A stretch of DNA of 29,562 nt from a virus. Where the stretch lies: the IMG/VR virus record IMGVR_UViG_3300044641_000552, positions 1 through 29,562 of that record. One strand, given 5' to 3'. Every line of letters starts with the position of its first letter. Positions within the stretch are counted from its first letter, which is position 1. Below, piece by piece: positions 6,295 to 13,798 of the stretch. The notes under the pieces were generated by a model. It did no database searches. It was not told where the DNA came from and worked only from the letters and a program-made list of their open reading frames with translations. The position numbers were made by a program, and so were the translations under genes.

Positions 6295-8360
6295 CCCTTG
6301 CCCAAGAGCTGGACCGCCTGCCCGATGGGTGGGGATACGTTGCCGTCGATGGCCAGAAGCGGCCGTATCAACTCAAGTGGCAAGACAACCCACTAGATAA
6401 AGCCAGCCTGCAGGCAGAACTTGATTCCGGTCGCGCTCGTGCTATTGGCGTGTGCTGTGGCGTGCCATCGGGTGGTTTGCTGTTCCTTGATCACGACGGC
6501 CGCAGCGCTAGCACCATCCTTCGAGACTGGGGTTGCCCCATGTCGTCGTTGCCGCGCTCGTGGACTGTTACCTCCGGTCGTGATGGCAGGTTTCAAGTCA
6601 TCTACCGCGTGCCAGAGGAGTACTGGTCTGGCATCGCCACACGTAAATACAAGTCAGGTGTCACCGACTCCGATGGCAAGCCCGAGCAGGTGGAACTCCG
6701 ATGGACCGGCTGCCAGTCCGTTGTAGCCGGTGCGCACCCAACCACCAGCGGCTACCGCTGGGTAGCCAAATACAGCCCCGAAGATCTCGACCTAGCCGAA
6801 GCGCCGCTTTGCCTGATCGAGCGGATGCTCAAGCCAGTAGCCGAGCCGGTGGTCTTACCACCAGTGGTGCATGGTGCTGACGATGCCGCCAGGGCGCGTT
6901 CTTACCTCGAAGCTTTGGCCAGCAGTCGCGCTGATGACTACGACGACTGGCTAGCCGTTGGCATGGCGCTCCATAGCGTTGGCGATGACGCCTTGCTAGA
7001 CGACTGGGAGCAGTGGTCAGCGCAGTCCGGCAAGCACAAGCCCAGTGATTGCCAGCGCAAATGGCGTAGCTTCAAAAAGTCCGGCATCAGCCTTGGCACC
7101 CTTGGCGACATGGCCAAGAAAGACGGTTGGCGACCCCATCGGCGTGAGCCGCAGCGCAGGGTGGCGACAGGCGGCGGCAGTGGTGACGGCGATGCCAATG
7201 CGCCAATCATCACGAAGCCGGAAAAACTGGAAACCGCAGAGCTGTTGGCGCTGCTGCGCAGCCAGACCGATGAGATCCGCTACAACGTCTTCACCCAGCA
7301 GATCGAAATCAAGGGCAAGGTCATCGATGGCGCCGATCGTTTTTACCTAAAGCTGGCAGAGATGGGTTACAAGGTCGGCAAGGAGCTGGCCATTGACTGC
7401 CTTGTGCAGGTCGCCAACGAAAACCCTTACGACCCCGTAACCGAGTACCTGACCCATTGCGAGCAGCACGTCCAGCCGGCTTACATCGACGGCCTCGCTA
7501 CCGCATACCTTCGCCCAGAGGACCAAGGCGGTGAGGCCACGATCTACGACGAGATGCTTAAGCGCACCTTGATCGGCGCTGTTGCTCGTGCCTTTGATCC
7601 TGGTTTCAAGCATGACACCGCCTGCGTGATCATGGGCGATCAAGGTGCATACAAATCCAGCTTCTGGGGCTGTTTAGGTGGTCCATTTTACTCAGATGCA
7701 TTGGGTGACATCAGCACCAAGGACGATGTAATGGTGCTTCACCGCTCGTGGATCATGGAATGGGCAGAGCTTGATCACATCACCAATCGTAAGCACGCTG
7801 GGCAAGTCAAGGCGTTTTTATCGCAGGCGGTAGATCTACTCCGTGTGCCATATGGCAAGGCCGTTGAAGCATTCCCAAGGCGTGGCATCATTGTTGGCAC
7901 CACTAATAAAACCGCTGGCTTTCTTGTGGATGAAACCGGAAACCGTCGTTTCTGGGTGATACCTACGACCAGGACACAGGTGGATCAAATCAACACTGCG
8001 ATGCTCTTAATGGAGCGTGATGCCATCTGGTCTGCAGCGGTTCATGCCTACCGCAACGGTGAAACCAGCCGCCTTCCTGCAGCCATGGAGCTAGCCGTTC
8101 AGCAAGAAAACGATGCCTACATGATCGAGTCGCCATGGCGTGCCGCCATCCTTTCCTACCTCGCTGAGCGCCGCAGCGCTGACCTGCTGACCTCCGAAGA
8201 GATCCTTGCCAAGGCCATCCAGAAGCCAATGGAGCGCCAGTCCAAGGCCGACCAGATGCAGGTGGCTTCGATCCTGAAGGAGCTGGGTTGGGCGAAACGC
8301 CGCGAATCGACCGGCAAGAGGCGTTGGTACTACCAGTTGGACGGCCAACATGCCGGCTAG
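6291..8360 (+). CDS. Primase-helicase: PrimPol, PriCT-2 and VirE-like ATPase domains
   Basis: This 689-aa replication protein has three parts. Residues ~1-170 fit a PrimPol/bifunctional primase-polymerase domain, with the acidic LDHDG at 66-70 and a GxxxxV loop before it. Residues ~203-280 match PriCT-2, with DDYDDWLAVGMALHS and CQRKWRSF...SLGTL. After a Gly/Asp linker, residues ~320-620 form a VirE-type P-loop ATPase with GDQGAYKSS at 449-457, an acidic WAELD, and the hallmark GNRRFWVI near 550. It should synthesise primers and unwind DNA at the phage fork. Start GTG 6291 overlaps the stop of the ribbon-helix-helix gene. The C-terminal ~70 residues form a winged-helix-like segment (VASILKELGW.KRRE). 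Confidence 0.88.
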   Translation: MTLAQELDRLPDGWGYVAVDGQKRPYQLKWQDNPLDKASLQAELDSGRARAIGVCCGVPSGGLLFLDHDGRSASTILRDWGCPMSSLPRSWTVTSGRDGRFQVIYRVPEEYWSGIATRKYKSGVTDSDGKPEQVELRWTGCQSVVAGAHPTTSGYRWVAKYSPEDLDLAEAPLCLIERMLKPVAEPVVLPPVVHGADDAARARSYLEALASSRADDYDDWLAVGMALHSVGDDALLDDWEQWSAQSGKHKPSDCQRKWRSFKKSGISLGTLGDMAKKDGWRPHRREPQRRVATGGGSGDGDANAPIITKPEKLETAELLALLRSQTDEIRYNVFTQQIEIKGKVIDGADRFYLKLAEMGYKVGKELAIDCLVQVANENPYDPVTEYLTHCEQHVQPAYIDGLATAYLRPEDQGGEATIYDEMLKRTLIGAVARAFDPGFKHDTACVIMGDQGAYKSSFWGCLGGPFYSDALGDISTKDDVMVLHRSWIMEWAELDHITNRKHAGQVKAFLSQAVDLLRVPYGKAVEAFPRRGIIVGTTNKTAGFLVDETGNRRFWVIPTTRTQVDQINTAMLLMERDAIWSAAVHAYRNGETSRLPAAMELAVQQENDAYMIESPWRAAILSYLAERRSADLLTSEEILAKAIQKPMERQSKADQMQVASILKELGWAKRRESTGKRRWYYQLDGQHAG

Positions 8361-8578
8361 ACGGTCAGACGCCTTGCGCTGCAGTCGATCTCAGCCGCCT
8401 AACCAGCGGACCGACCCACTTCCCTTACAGAGTTACCCCGTACTCCCCCCCCACCCCTCTTTTACTTACTTACTACTAGAGGTTGGGAGGTTAGACGGTT
8501 AGGAGAAGCCTTGGCCCGCAAGGGATCTCGCCGTCCCAACCTCAGAACCCTGGTTGGACGTATGCTGCCGCCTCACCC
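8361..8578 (+). other. 218-base noncoding gap with nested inverted repeats
   Basis: No convincing gene is present between the primase and the next start. The gap holds a pyrimidine-rich tract with a C run (about 8420-8475), then an inverted repeat GAGGTTGGGA (8479-8488) and TCCCAACCTC (8534-8543). Inside it lies a smaller hairpin, CCTTG-GCCCG-CAAGG (8509-8523). It could be a replication origin, an operator for the next ribbon-helix-helix protein or an RNA structure. It lacks a T run, so it is not an obvious terminator. Confidence 0.5.
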
Positions 8579-8872
8579 ATGGGACCAATGCAAGAAATCA
8601 AAGTCCGCTTCCAGCCCGAAGACCTCACCGCTCTGGACCAGCAGGCCGCATCGCTCGGCACCAGCCGTGCGCAGTTGATCCGTGACCGTTCCTTAAGCAG
8701 TGGGGTTGCAGGGTTGACCACAGCCGACTACCATCGCCTCGTGTCTGGTGCTGCTGCCCACATGCGTGGTGATCTGTCGCATCGACACGTTGAGCATCTC
8801 GTTGCGTATGTCATCACAAGACTCGATCAGCATTCCCGCCAAGCAGTCGCCGGTGATCAACCGGCTTCATGA
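8579..8872 (+). CDS. Ribbon-helix-helix protein, 97 aa, CopG/MobC-like
   Basis: The N-terminus reads IKVRFQPEDLTALDQQAASLGTSRAQLIRD. This is a ribbon-helix-helix: a beta strand, helix A, a GTSR turn, and helix B. Residues ~45-90 add a second, mostly helical part (TTADYHRLV...HVEHLVAYVITRLDQ), similar in layout to plasmid MobC/relaxosome accessory proteins. It is probably a dimeric DNA-binding regulator or an origin-binding accessory. Either ATG 8579 or ATG 8588 could be used, and neither has a clear ribosome site. It lies just behind the inverted repeats at 8479-8543, a plausible binding site. It is the second RHH gene in this early region. Confidence 0.7.
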   Translation: MGPMQEIKVRFQPEDLTALDQQAASLGTSRAQLIRDRSLSSGVAGLTTADYHRLVSGAAAHMRGDLSHRHVEHLVAYVITRLDQHSRQAVAGDQPAS

Positions 8873-9020
8873 ATCCATCACCCAGGCATTGGCTTACGCC
8901 CATGCCATCCGCGACAACGCACAGGACGACAGCCAACCAATCCCGTTGGAACTCGTCGGTTCTTTTCAAGTTGATTGCGACGCCATCATCAACGCCTTAT
9001 CCGAAGCTGCTGCACAATGA
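8808..9020 (+). CDS. Small hypothetical protein upstream of the sliding clamp
   Basis: The frame from ATG 8808 gives 70 residues. Its TGA overlaps the clamp ATG as ATGA, which supports translation in this frame. The core is helical and polar (RLHESITQALAYAHAIRDN, then an acidic DDSQPIPLELVGSF and a helix DAIINALSEAA). I recognise no family. The first ~20 codons overlap the end of the ribbon-helix-helix gene in another frame. GTG 8853 is an alternative start that would shrink the overlap to 20 bases. It is probably a soluble replication accessory protein, judged only from its neighbours. Confidence 0.6.
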   Translation: MSSQDSISIPAKQSPVINRLHESITQALAYAHAIRDNAQDDSQPIPLELVGSFQVDCDAIINALSEAAAQ

Positions 9021-10063
9021 AATTCACCTGCTCACAGTCCGACCTGTCCCATGCCCTCCGCGCTGTATCCCGCGCTGTAGGTACCGGACGCTCTGGCCAT
9101 CCGATCCTTGCTGGTGTGCTCCTCGCCGCTGATGACGGCGCCGTACGCATCACCGCCTACGACCTCGACCTTGGCATTAGCACCGCCATCACTGCTGCCG
9201 TAGACACCGCTGGCGCGTGCGTGGTGCCTCATCGGCTGCTAGCGGACATCACAGGCCGTCTGGACGCCTCTGAGGCGCTGTCGCTGGCCGTGGACGGTAC
9301 GCGCGTCACGCTGACCGCTGCAGGCGGCTCCTACAGCCTCTCCGTGGCCTCTGCGGATGACTTCCCTGCATTGCCGGTGGTGGATGCCGCTGCAAGCGCT
9401 GCTGTGGACCTCACAGCGCCATTGGCGGCCGTATTGCCAGCTGCTGCCACCGATGCGTCCAAGCAGCTGCTGACTGGCGTGCATGTCACCATCGCAAGCG
9501 GTGCCCTGCGTCTTGAGGCCACAGACGGTCATCGCCTTGCCGTGCGTACCGCCGACACCGATGCCGCAGATCTCGATCTCGTGCTACCTGCGCGCACCCT
9601 GCAGCAGATCCGTCAGCCGGCCACCATTACCGCAGACAAGCACCAGGCCGCTATCGCCCTTGCCGATGGCACCATGATCGTTTCGCGGTTATTGGACGGC
9701 ACCTACCCCAACGTGCAGGCGCTAGTCCCCGCCAGCTATGAGCACACCGCAGTCGTAGACCGCCTTGCAATGCTGTCTGCTCTTGAGCGCGTAGCAGTTA
9801 TCGCCGACAGCCACAACAGTGTCGTCAAGCTCACCGCGAAATCCAAGCGGCTTACCATTGCCGCCGAGGCTGAAGCCAACAGCGGGTCAGAGTCCATTGC
9901 CATGGATGGCACGCTGCCAACCTTGGCCTTCAACGTGCATTACCTCATTGATGCCTTCAAGCATCTAGACGGTGATACTGCTACCATCAGCGGCAACAGC
10001 TCAACTACTCCTGTAGTATTTGAGCCTGGCCTTACACTGGTAATGCCAGTTCAGGTACGCTGA
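9017..10063 (+). CDS. dnaN: DNA polymerase III sliding clamp (beta subunit)
   Basis: The 348-aa product starts MKFTCSQSDLSHALRAVSRAV and contains the three repeated DnaN domains. Typical stretches are HPILAGVLLAA (domain 1), VTIASGALRLEATDGHRLAVR (domain 2), and FNVHYLIDAFKHL followed by a C-terminal TLVMPVQVR (domain 3). The length is close to bacterial clamps (about 366-380 aa). It is not a T4-type clamp. The ring tethers a polymerase to DNA. No polymerase or clamp loader is present here, so it may be loaded by the host complex and serve the host replicase or a distant phage polymerase. ATG 9017 is chosen over the upstream in-frame ATG 8975 because family members begin at MKF and because of the ATGA overlap. 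Confidence 0.93.
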   Translation: MKFTCSQSDLSHALRAVSRAVGTGRSGHPILAGVLLAADDGAVRITAYDLDLGISTAITAAVDTAGACVVPHRLLADITGRLDASEALSLAVDGTRVTLTAAGGSYSLSVASADDFPALPVVDAAASAAVDLTAPLAAVLPAAATDASKQLLTGVHVTIASGALRLEATDGHRLAVRTADTDAADLDLVLPARTLQQIRQPATITADKHQAAIALADGTMIVSRLLDGTYPNVQALVPASYEHTAVVDRLAMLSALERVAVIADSHNSVVKLTAKSKRLTIAAEAEANSGSESIAMDGTLPTLAFNVHYLIDAFKHLDGDTATISGNSSTTPVVFEPGLTLVMPVQVR

Positions 10064-10067
10064 TCAC

Positions 10068-10415
10068 ATGGCACGGTCAAAGACCAAAGAGAAAACTCAC
10101 TACACTCACGAAGAGCTGTTGTGCATTTGGTCTGAACTGGCCGAGATAGTAGCTGCTGGCTCGAACGGCATATCAATCCCAAAGCTCATTATTGAAAAAT
10201 GGGGGGTGTGCCGTCCGACCGCAGATAAGTGGTACGACTGCGCCAAACAGTTGTTGTATCAAACGTGGGATAAGTCAACGCTGGCCGAAATGAAGGCCAA
10301 GCGATTGCAGACGCTTGAGATGACCATTGAGCGTGGAATGCGCACTAACCAACTTGGCTCGGTTATTGGCGCTGTCCGCCTGCAAGCTGAAATGCTTGGC
10401 CTTGTTGGCAAGTGA
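10068..10415 (+). CDS. terS: Small terminase subunit, probable
   Basis: This 115-aa protein sits four bases after the clamp and its stop overlaps the TerL GTG as GTGA. Residues ~15-55 are helical with an ISIPKLIIEKWGVCRPTADKWY segment resembling a DNA-binding HTH. The C-terminal half is a long helix ending in IGAVRLQAEMLGLVGK. A closing helix of the form GAxRLQAELLGL is common in small terminase subunits. TerS recognises the packaging site and feeds DNA to TerL. The assignment rests on the HTH, that ending, size and position directly before TerL. Confidence 0.78.
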   Translation: MARSKTKEKTHYTHEELLCIWSELAEIVAAGSNGISIPKLIIEKWGVCRPTADKWYDCAKQLLYQTWDKSTLAEMKAKRLQTLEMTIERGMRTNQLGSVIGAVRLQAEMLGLVGK

Positions 10416-11758
10416 GCTGCATTGAAGCTGATCTGCTTTTGCGATCAGCATTGCAATTGGATGAATCCAACGAGCTGGATTTAGCCGAGCGCCTAGCCAC
10501 CATCCGCGCAGACCTGCACCCTGGGCAGCTTGCGTTTGTCGATGACACCGCAACGCAGATCCTGGGCATCTCTGCCGGGTATGGCGCCGGCAAGACCAGG
10601 GCGCTATGCGCCAAGGCGGTGATGCTGGCCGCGGCCAATCAAGGCTTTATCGGCGCCGTGATGGAGCCCACCGGCCCATTGATTCGCGATATCTGGCAGA
10701 ACGACTTTGATGATTTCCTAGAGGCGTATGACATCCCATACACCTTCAGAGCTAGTCCGTTGCCGGAATACACGCTGCACCTGCCGCAGGGCGACACCAA
10801 GATCCTTTGCCGGTCGTTTGAGAACTGGTCACGGATTATCGGCCTCAACCTTGCTTGGGTGCTGGCCGATGAGATCGACACGGTGACGCCATCTATCGCC
10901 AACAAGGCATTCCCGAAGATCCTTGGTCGTTTGCGCTCTGGCAATGTCCGGCAGTTTGCCGCGGCCAGCACACCAGAGGGCTTCCGCTGGATGTGGAACA
11001 CGTTTGGCAGTGATGATGCCAAGGCGCGCGCAGATCGGCATCTGATCAAGATGCGCACCGTGGACAACCCGCACCTGCCACCGGACTTTATCGAGCGGCT
11101 GCAGGCCAACTACGATCCAAGCCTCCTCAAGGCATACCTAGACGGTGAATTTGTTAACCTCACCACTGGCCAGGTGTATGACCGCTTTGACCGTAGCAAG
11201 CATGTCTTGGCAGCCATGCCAGACATCAGCAACGAGCCGCTCAGAGTTGGCGTTGACTTTAACGTTGGCAACATGTCAGCCGTCATTGCTATCCGGCAGG
11301 GCAGCACCTTGCTAGTGGTAGATGAGATCTCAGGCGCGCATGACACTGACGCTCTAGCGCAGTCGATCAAATCCAGATATTCAACGCATCGCATCTATGT
11401 TTATCCTGACGCCAGTGGCGGCAACCGCAGCACCAACGCTGCACAAACAGACATCCAGATCCTTGAGTCATATGGCATGTCAAACCAATCGCCACGTAGC
11501 AATCCTCCCGTCCGTGATCGCGTGGCTGCTGTTCAGGCTTTGCTGGAAAACGGCAAAGGCCAAGTCCGGCTGCAGGTGGCAAGCGGCTGCCGCAAGGTGA
11601 TCGAGTGCCTTGAGCTGCAGTCTTACAACGAGAAAGGCGAGCCTGATAAGGATGCAGGCTACGACCACATGAACGATGCGCTTGGCTACATCATCTGGCG
11701 TGAGTTCAACCCATTGCACGCAGGTGCTGGGCGCAGCACGGGCATCAGGCTATATTAA
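10412..11758 (+). CDS. terL: Terminase large subunit
   Basis: This 448-aa packaging motor has a complete ATPase. Walker A is GYGAGKT at 56-62 and Walker B with catalytic Glu is VLADEID at 150-156, followed by the AAASTPEG coupling motif near 184-190. The C-terminal RNase H-like nuclease shows GVDFN (Asp282), YPDASG (Asp333) and DHMNDALGY (Asp422). The protein cuts concatemeric DNA and pumps it into the prohead. Start GTG 10412 overlaps the TerS stop. All active-site residues are in place, so it appears functional. Confidence 0.95.
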   Translation: MSCIEADLLLRSALQLDESNELDLAERLATIRADLHPGQLAFVDDTATQILGISAGYGAGKTRALCAKAVMLAAANQGFIGAVMEPTGPLIRDIWQNDFDDFLEAYDIPYTFRASPLPEYTLHLPQGDTKILCRSFENWSRIIGLNLAWVLADEIDTVTPSIANKAFPKILGRLRSGNVRQFAAASTPEGFRWMWNTFGSDDAKARADRHLIKMRTVDNPHLPPDFIERLQANYDPSLLKAYLDGEFVNLTTGQVYDRFDRSKHVLAAMPDISNEPLRVGVDFNVGNMSAVIAIRQGSTLLVVDEISGAHDTDALAQSIKSRYSTHRIYVYPDASGGNRSTNAAQTDIQILESYGMSNQSPRSNPPVRDRVAAVQALLENGKGQVRLQVASGCRKVIECLELQSYNEKGEPDKDAGYDHMNDALGYIIWREFNPLHAGAGRSTGIRLY

Positions 11759-11782
11759 ATCCGCCATCCATTTACTGCACTC

Positions 11783-12103
11783 ATGCTGACCGGCGCTGAA
11801 CTACTGTCGAAAGTCAAAGAATCTGGGCATCTCAACAAGACCGAGCTGGTCCGTGAATGCGGGTACGTCATCAAGGATCGCGTGGCATTCACGCAGTTCT
11901 ATGAGGCGCTGCTGGAAGCCAAAGGCGTTGACCTAGGCAGCAAGACAGCAAAGCGCGGCCGCGGCCTGACCTACAAGGCAAAGGTGCAATTCAATGGCAA
12001 GCTGCAGATTGGTGACGGCTACCTACGCGAGATGGGTTACGAGCCCGGCGCTGAGTTTGACATCAAGATTGGCCGCAATAGCATCACGCTGATTGCCGCT
12101 TAA
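11783..12103 (+). CDS. AbrB-like regulator of the cyanobacterial (cyAbrB) type
   Basis: The 106-aa product begins LTGAELLSKVKESGHLNKTELVRECGYV. It continues to FTQFYEALLEAKGVDLG, then a basic linker, then KVQFNGKLQIGDGYLREMGYEPGAEFDIKIGRNSITLI. This is the two-part layout of cyanobacterial AbrB proteins: an N-terminal LTGxxLLxKVKELG...SELVRACGYV...FYEALLEAKG region and a C-terminal AbrB swapped-hairpin domain with PGDEFEIKLGRK. These regulators control carbon, nitrogen and stress genes in cyanobacteria. Between TerL and portal it could be a late-gene regulator or could reprogram host transcription. A TATATT at about 11750-11755, just ahead of the gene, may be a -10 box, but no -35 is clear. 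It is the best host clue in the window. Confidence 0.85.
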   Translation: MLTGAELLSKVKESGHLNKTELVRECGYVIKDRVAFTQFYEALLEAKGVDLGSKTAKRGRGLTYKAKVQFNGKLQIGDGYLREMGYEPGAEFDIKIGRNSITLIAA

Positions 12104-12129
12104 ACTGTATTCATGACTGCGCCGCTGTA

Positions 12130-13578
12130 ATGGTCTATTCCGGCTTCAACTACTACGACCGGCCTACGGCAGAGCGTAAGGTCGCCCGTGTGCAGGATGC
12201 AAACTCTGTGTGGTACGCGCAAGAGGCGCATTGGATCCTGATTGAAGACTTGCTGGGCGGGACTTATGAGATGCGTTGCAAGCACCGCCGCTACCTGCCA
12301 CAAGAACCACGCGAGCAGGATGAGTCTTACGACAACCGTCTTGCTCGCAGCGTGGTGCCGCCGTACTACCAACGCCTTGAGCGACTGCTGGCTGGAATGC
12401 TGACCCGCAAGCCGGTGAGGTTGATCGATACCAGTGACACCATCCGTGAACAGTTGTTTGACGTAGACCTCAACGGCAACGACCTCAATGTGTGGACCTA
12501 TGAGACCGCACGCAAGATGGTGCGTTACGGCCATATCGGTACGCTGGTGGACGCACCTGCTGACGGCGGCAGGCCGTATTGGGTGACCTACACTCCACGC
12601 GACATCCTTGGATGGCGCACTGAGGCCAAGGAAGGCAAGCAGCAGCTGACCATGCTGCGCCTGCAGGAGCTGGCCAGCATGCCTGATGGTGAGTACGGCG
12701 AGAAAGTGGTGCAGCAGGTGCGTGTGCTAACGCCTGGCGAGTATCAGATCCACCAGAAGGATGACAAGGGCGACTTCCGCATCGTGGACGAAGGTCGCAC
12801 CAGCCTTAGCGAAATCCCGTTCAGCGTTGCATACGCCAACCGTATCGGCTTTATGGAATCACGGCCGCCGCTGGAGGACATTGCCGAGCTGAATCTGAAA
12901 ACCTATCAGATTCAGTCTGACCTTGATAACCAGCTGCACATTTCAGCGGTGCCAATGCTGGCGTTTTACGGCTTCCCGTCTAGCGCCGAGGAGGTATCAG
13001 CAGGCCCCGGTGAAGCTATTGCATTCCCTGCAGAAGGCCGCGCTGAGTACATCGAACCTGGCGGCACTAGCTTTCAGTATCAATTTCAACGGCTCGAGCA
13101 GCTTTCCTTGCAGATCAATGAGCTTGGCCTGTCGGCAGTGCTAGGCCAGAAGCTGACAGCCGAAACCGCTGAAGCAAAGCGCATCAATCGCAGTCAAGGT
13201 GACAGCACCATGATGGTGATTGCGCAAAATATGCAGGATATGATCGACAATTGCTTGCAGTTCCATGCGCAGTACCTCGGCCAGAATGAAGCCGCCGGCA
13301 GCTGCCATGTGAACCGCGACTTTATGGGTATCCGGCTTGACCCGCAGGAAATCACCAGCCTGCTTGGGCTTTACACTGCTGGCACCATCACCCAAGAAAC
13401 CCTGCTGCAGCAACTGGCTGATGGCGAGGTCTTAGGCGATGACTTTGACGTTGAACAAGAACTGGAGGCCACGGCTAATGCGGGAATGGACCTACAACCT
13501 GCTGGACAGGCTGACCGACTGGCTAGTGGATCTGATGATTATGTTGGAACCGAAGAGGCCACGCCGCCAGGAGCTTGA
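12130..13578 (+). CDS. Portal protein, DUF4055-like
   Basis: The 482-aa protein lies directly in the head module. It has the portal-like early segment VVPPYYQRLERLLAGMLTRKPV (about residues 75-97), a stem and wing region, and a long central helix (DIAELNLKTYQIQSDLDNQLH) near residue 245. The clip/crown side contains LGLSAVLGQKLTAETAEAKRINRSQGDSTM near 330-360, which matches my recollection of DUF4055 phage proteins. The acidic Asp/Glu-rich C-terminus is typical. The portal forms the dodecameric DNA gate and TerL dock. It starts at ATG 12130, 26 bases after the AbrB gene. Confidence 0.85.
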   Translation: MVYSGFNYYDRPTAERKVARVQDANSVWYAQEAHWILIEDLLGGTYEMRCKHRRYLPQEPREQDESYDNRLARSVVPPYYQRLERLLAGMLTRKPVRLIDTSDTIREQLFDVDLNGNDLNVWTYETARKMVRYGHIGTLVDAPADGGRPYWVTYTPRDILGWRTEAKEGKQQLTMLRLQELASMPDGEYGEKVVQQVRVLTPGEYQIHQKDDKGDFRIVDEGRTSLSEIPFSVAYANRIGFMESRPPLEDIAELNLKTYQIQSDLDNQLHISAVPMLAFYGFPSSAEEVSAGPGEAIAFPAEGRAEYIEPGGTSFQYQFQRLEQLSLQINELGLSAVLGQKLTAETAEAKRINRSQGDSTMMVIAQNMQDMIDNCLQFHAQYLGQNEAAGSCHVNRDFMGIRLDPQEITSLLGLYTAGTITQETLLQQLADGEVLGDDFDVEQELEATANAGMDLQPAGQADRLASGSDDYVGTEEATPPGA

Positions 13579-13798
13579 TTATCACGTCAGTGTGCTGCCA
13601 GATGAGATCTTGGCCATCATCCGCATCAGCTGGTACAAGGATGGGAAGCCCGATTCGATTGATGAGGTGGTATTGATGGAAGACGGCCAAGATGGGTATG
13701 ACGCATTTGCGGAAGTCGTGACTAGCGCGCTGCATCGCGGCGCTAATTTAAGCATCCGCTCTGGCTATAGCGCAACAGACTTGGGCATCATGCAATGA
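13478..13798 (+). CDS. Hypothetical head-module protein, 106 aa
   Basis: The frame stays open further upstream, but ATG 13478 is preceded by GGAGG with nine bases of spacing and is the best start. It therefore overlaps the portal C-terminus by 101 bases in another frame. The stop overlaps the MuF start as ATGA. The N-terminal 25 residues form an amphipathic to hydrophobic helix (LLDRLTDWLVDLMIML). A small alpha/beta region follows (VLPDEILAIIRISWYKDGKPDSIDEVVLMEDGQDGYDAFAEVV). I do not recognise a family. It may be a minor head or portal-associated protein. Confidence 0.65.
   Translation: MREWTYNLLDRLTDWLVDLMIMLEPKRPRRQELDYHVSVLPDEILAIIRISWYKDGKPDSIDEVVLMEDGQDGYDAFAEVVTSALHRGANLSIRSGYSATDLGIMQ

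Noticed and set aside
8869-9132. 87-aa frame starting with an ATGA overlap at the end of the RHH gene
   Set aside because: The start looks attractive, but the product is Pro/Arg/Cys-rich without order and runs deep into the sliding clamp. The frame ending exactly at the clamp ATG is better supported.
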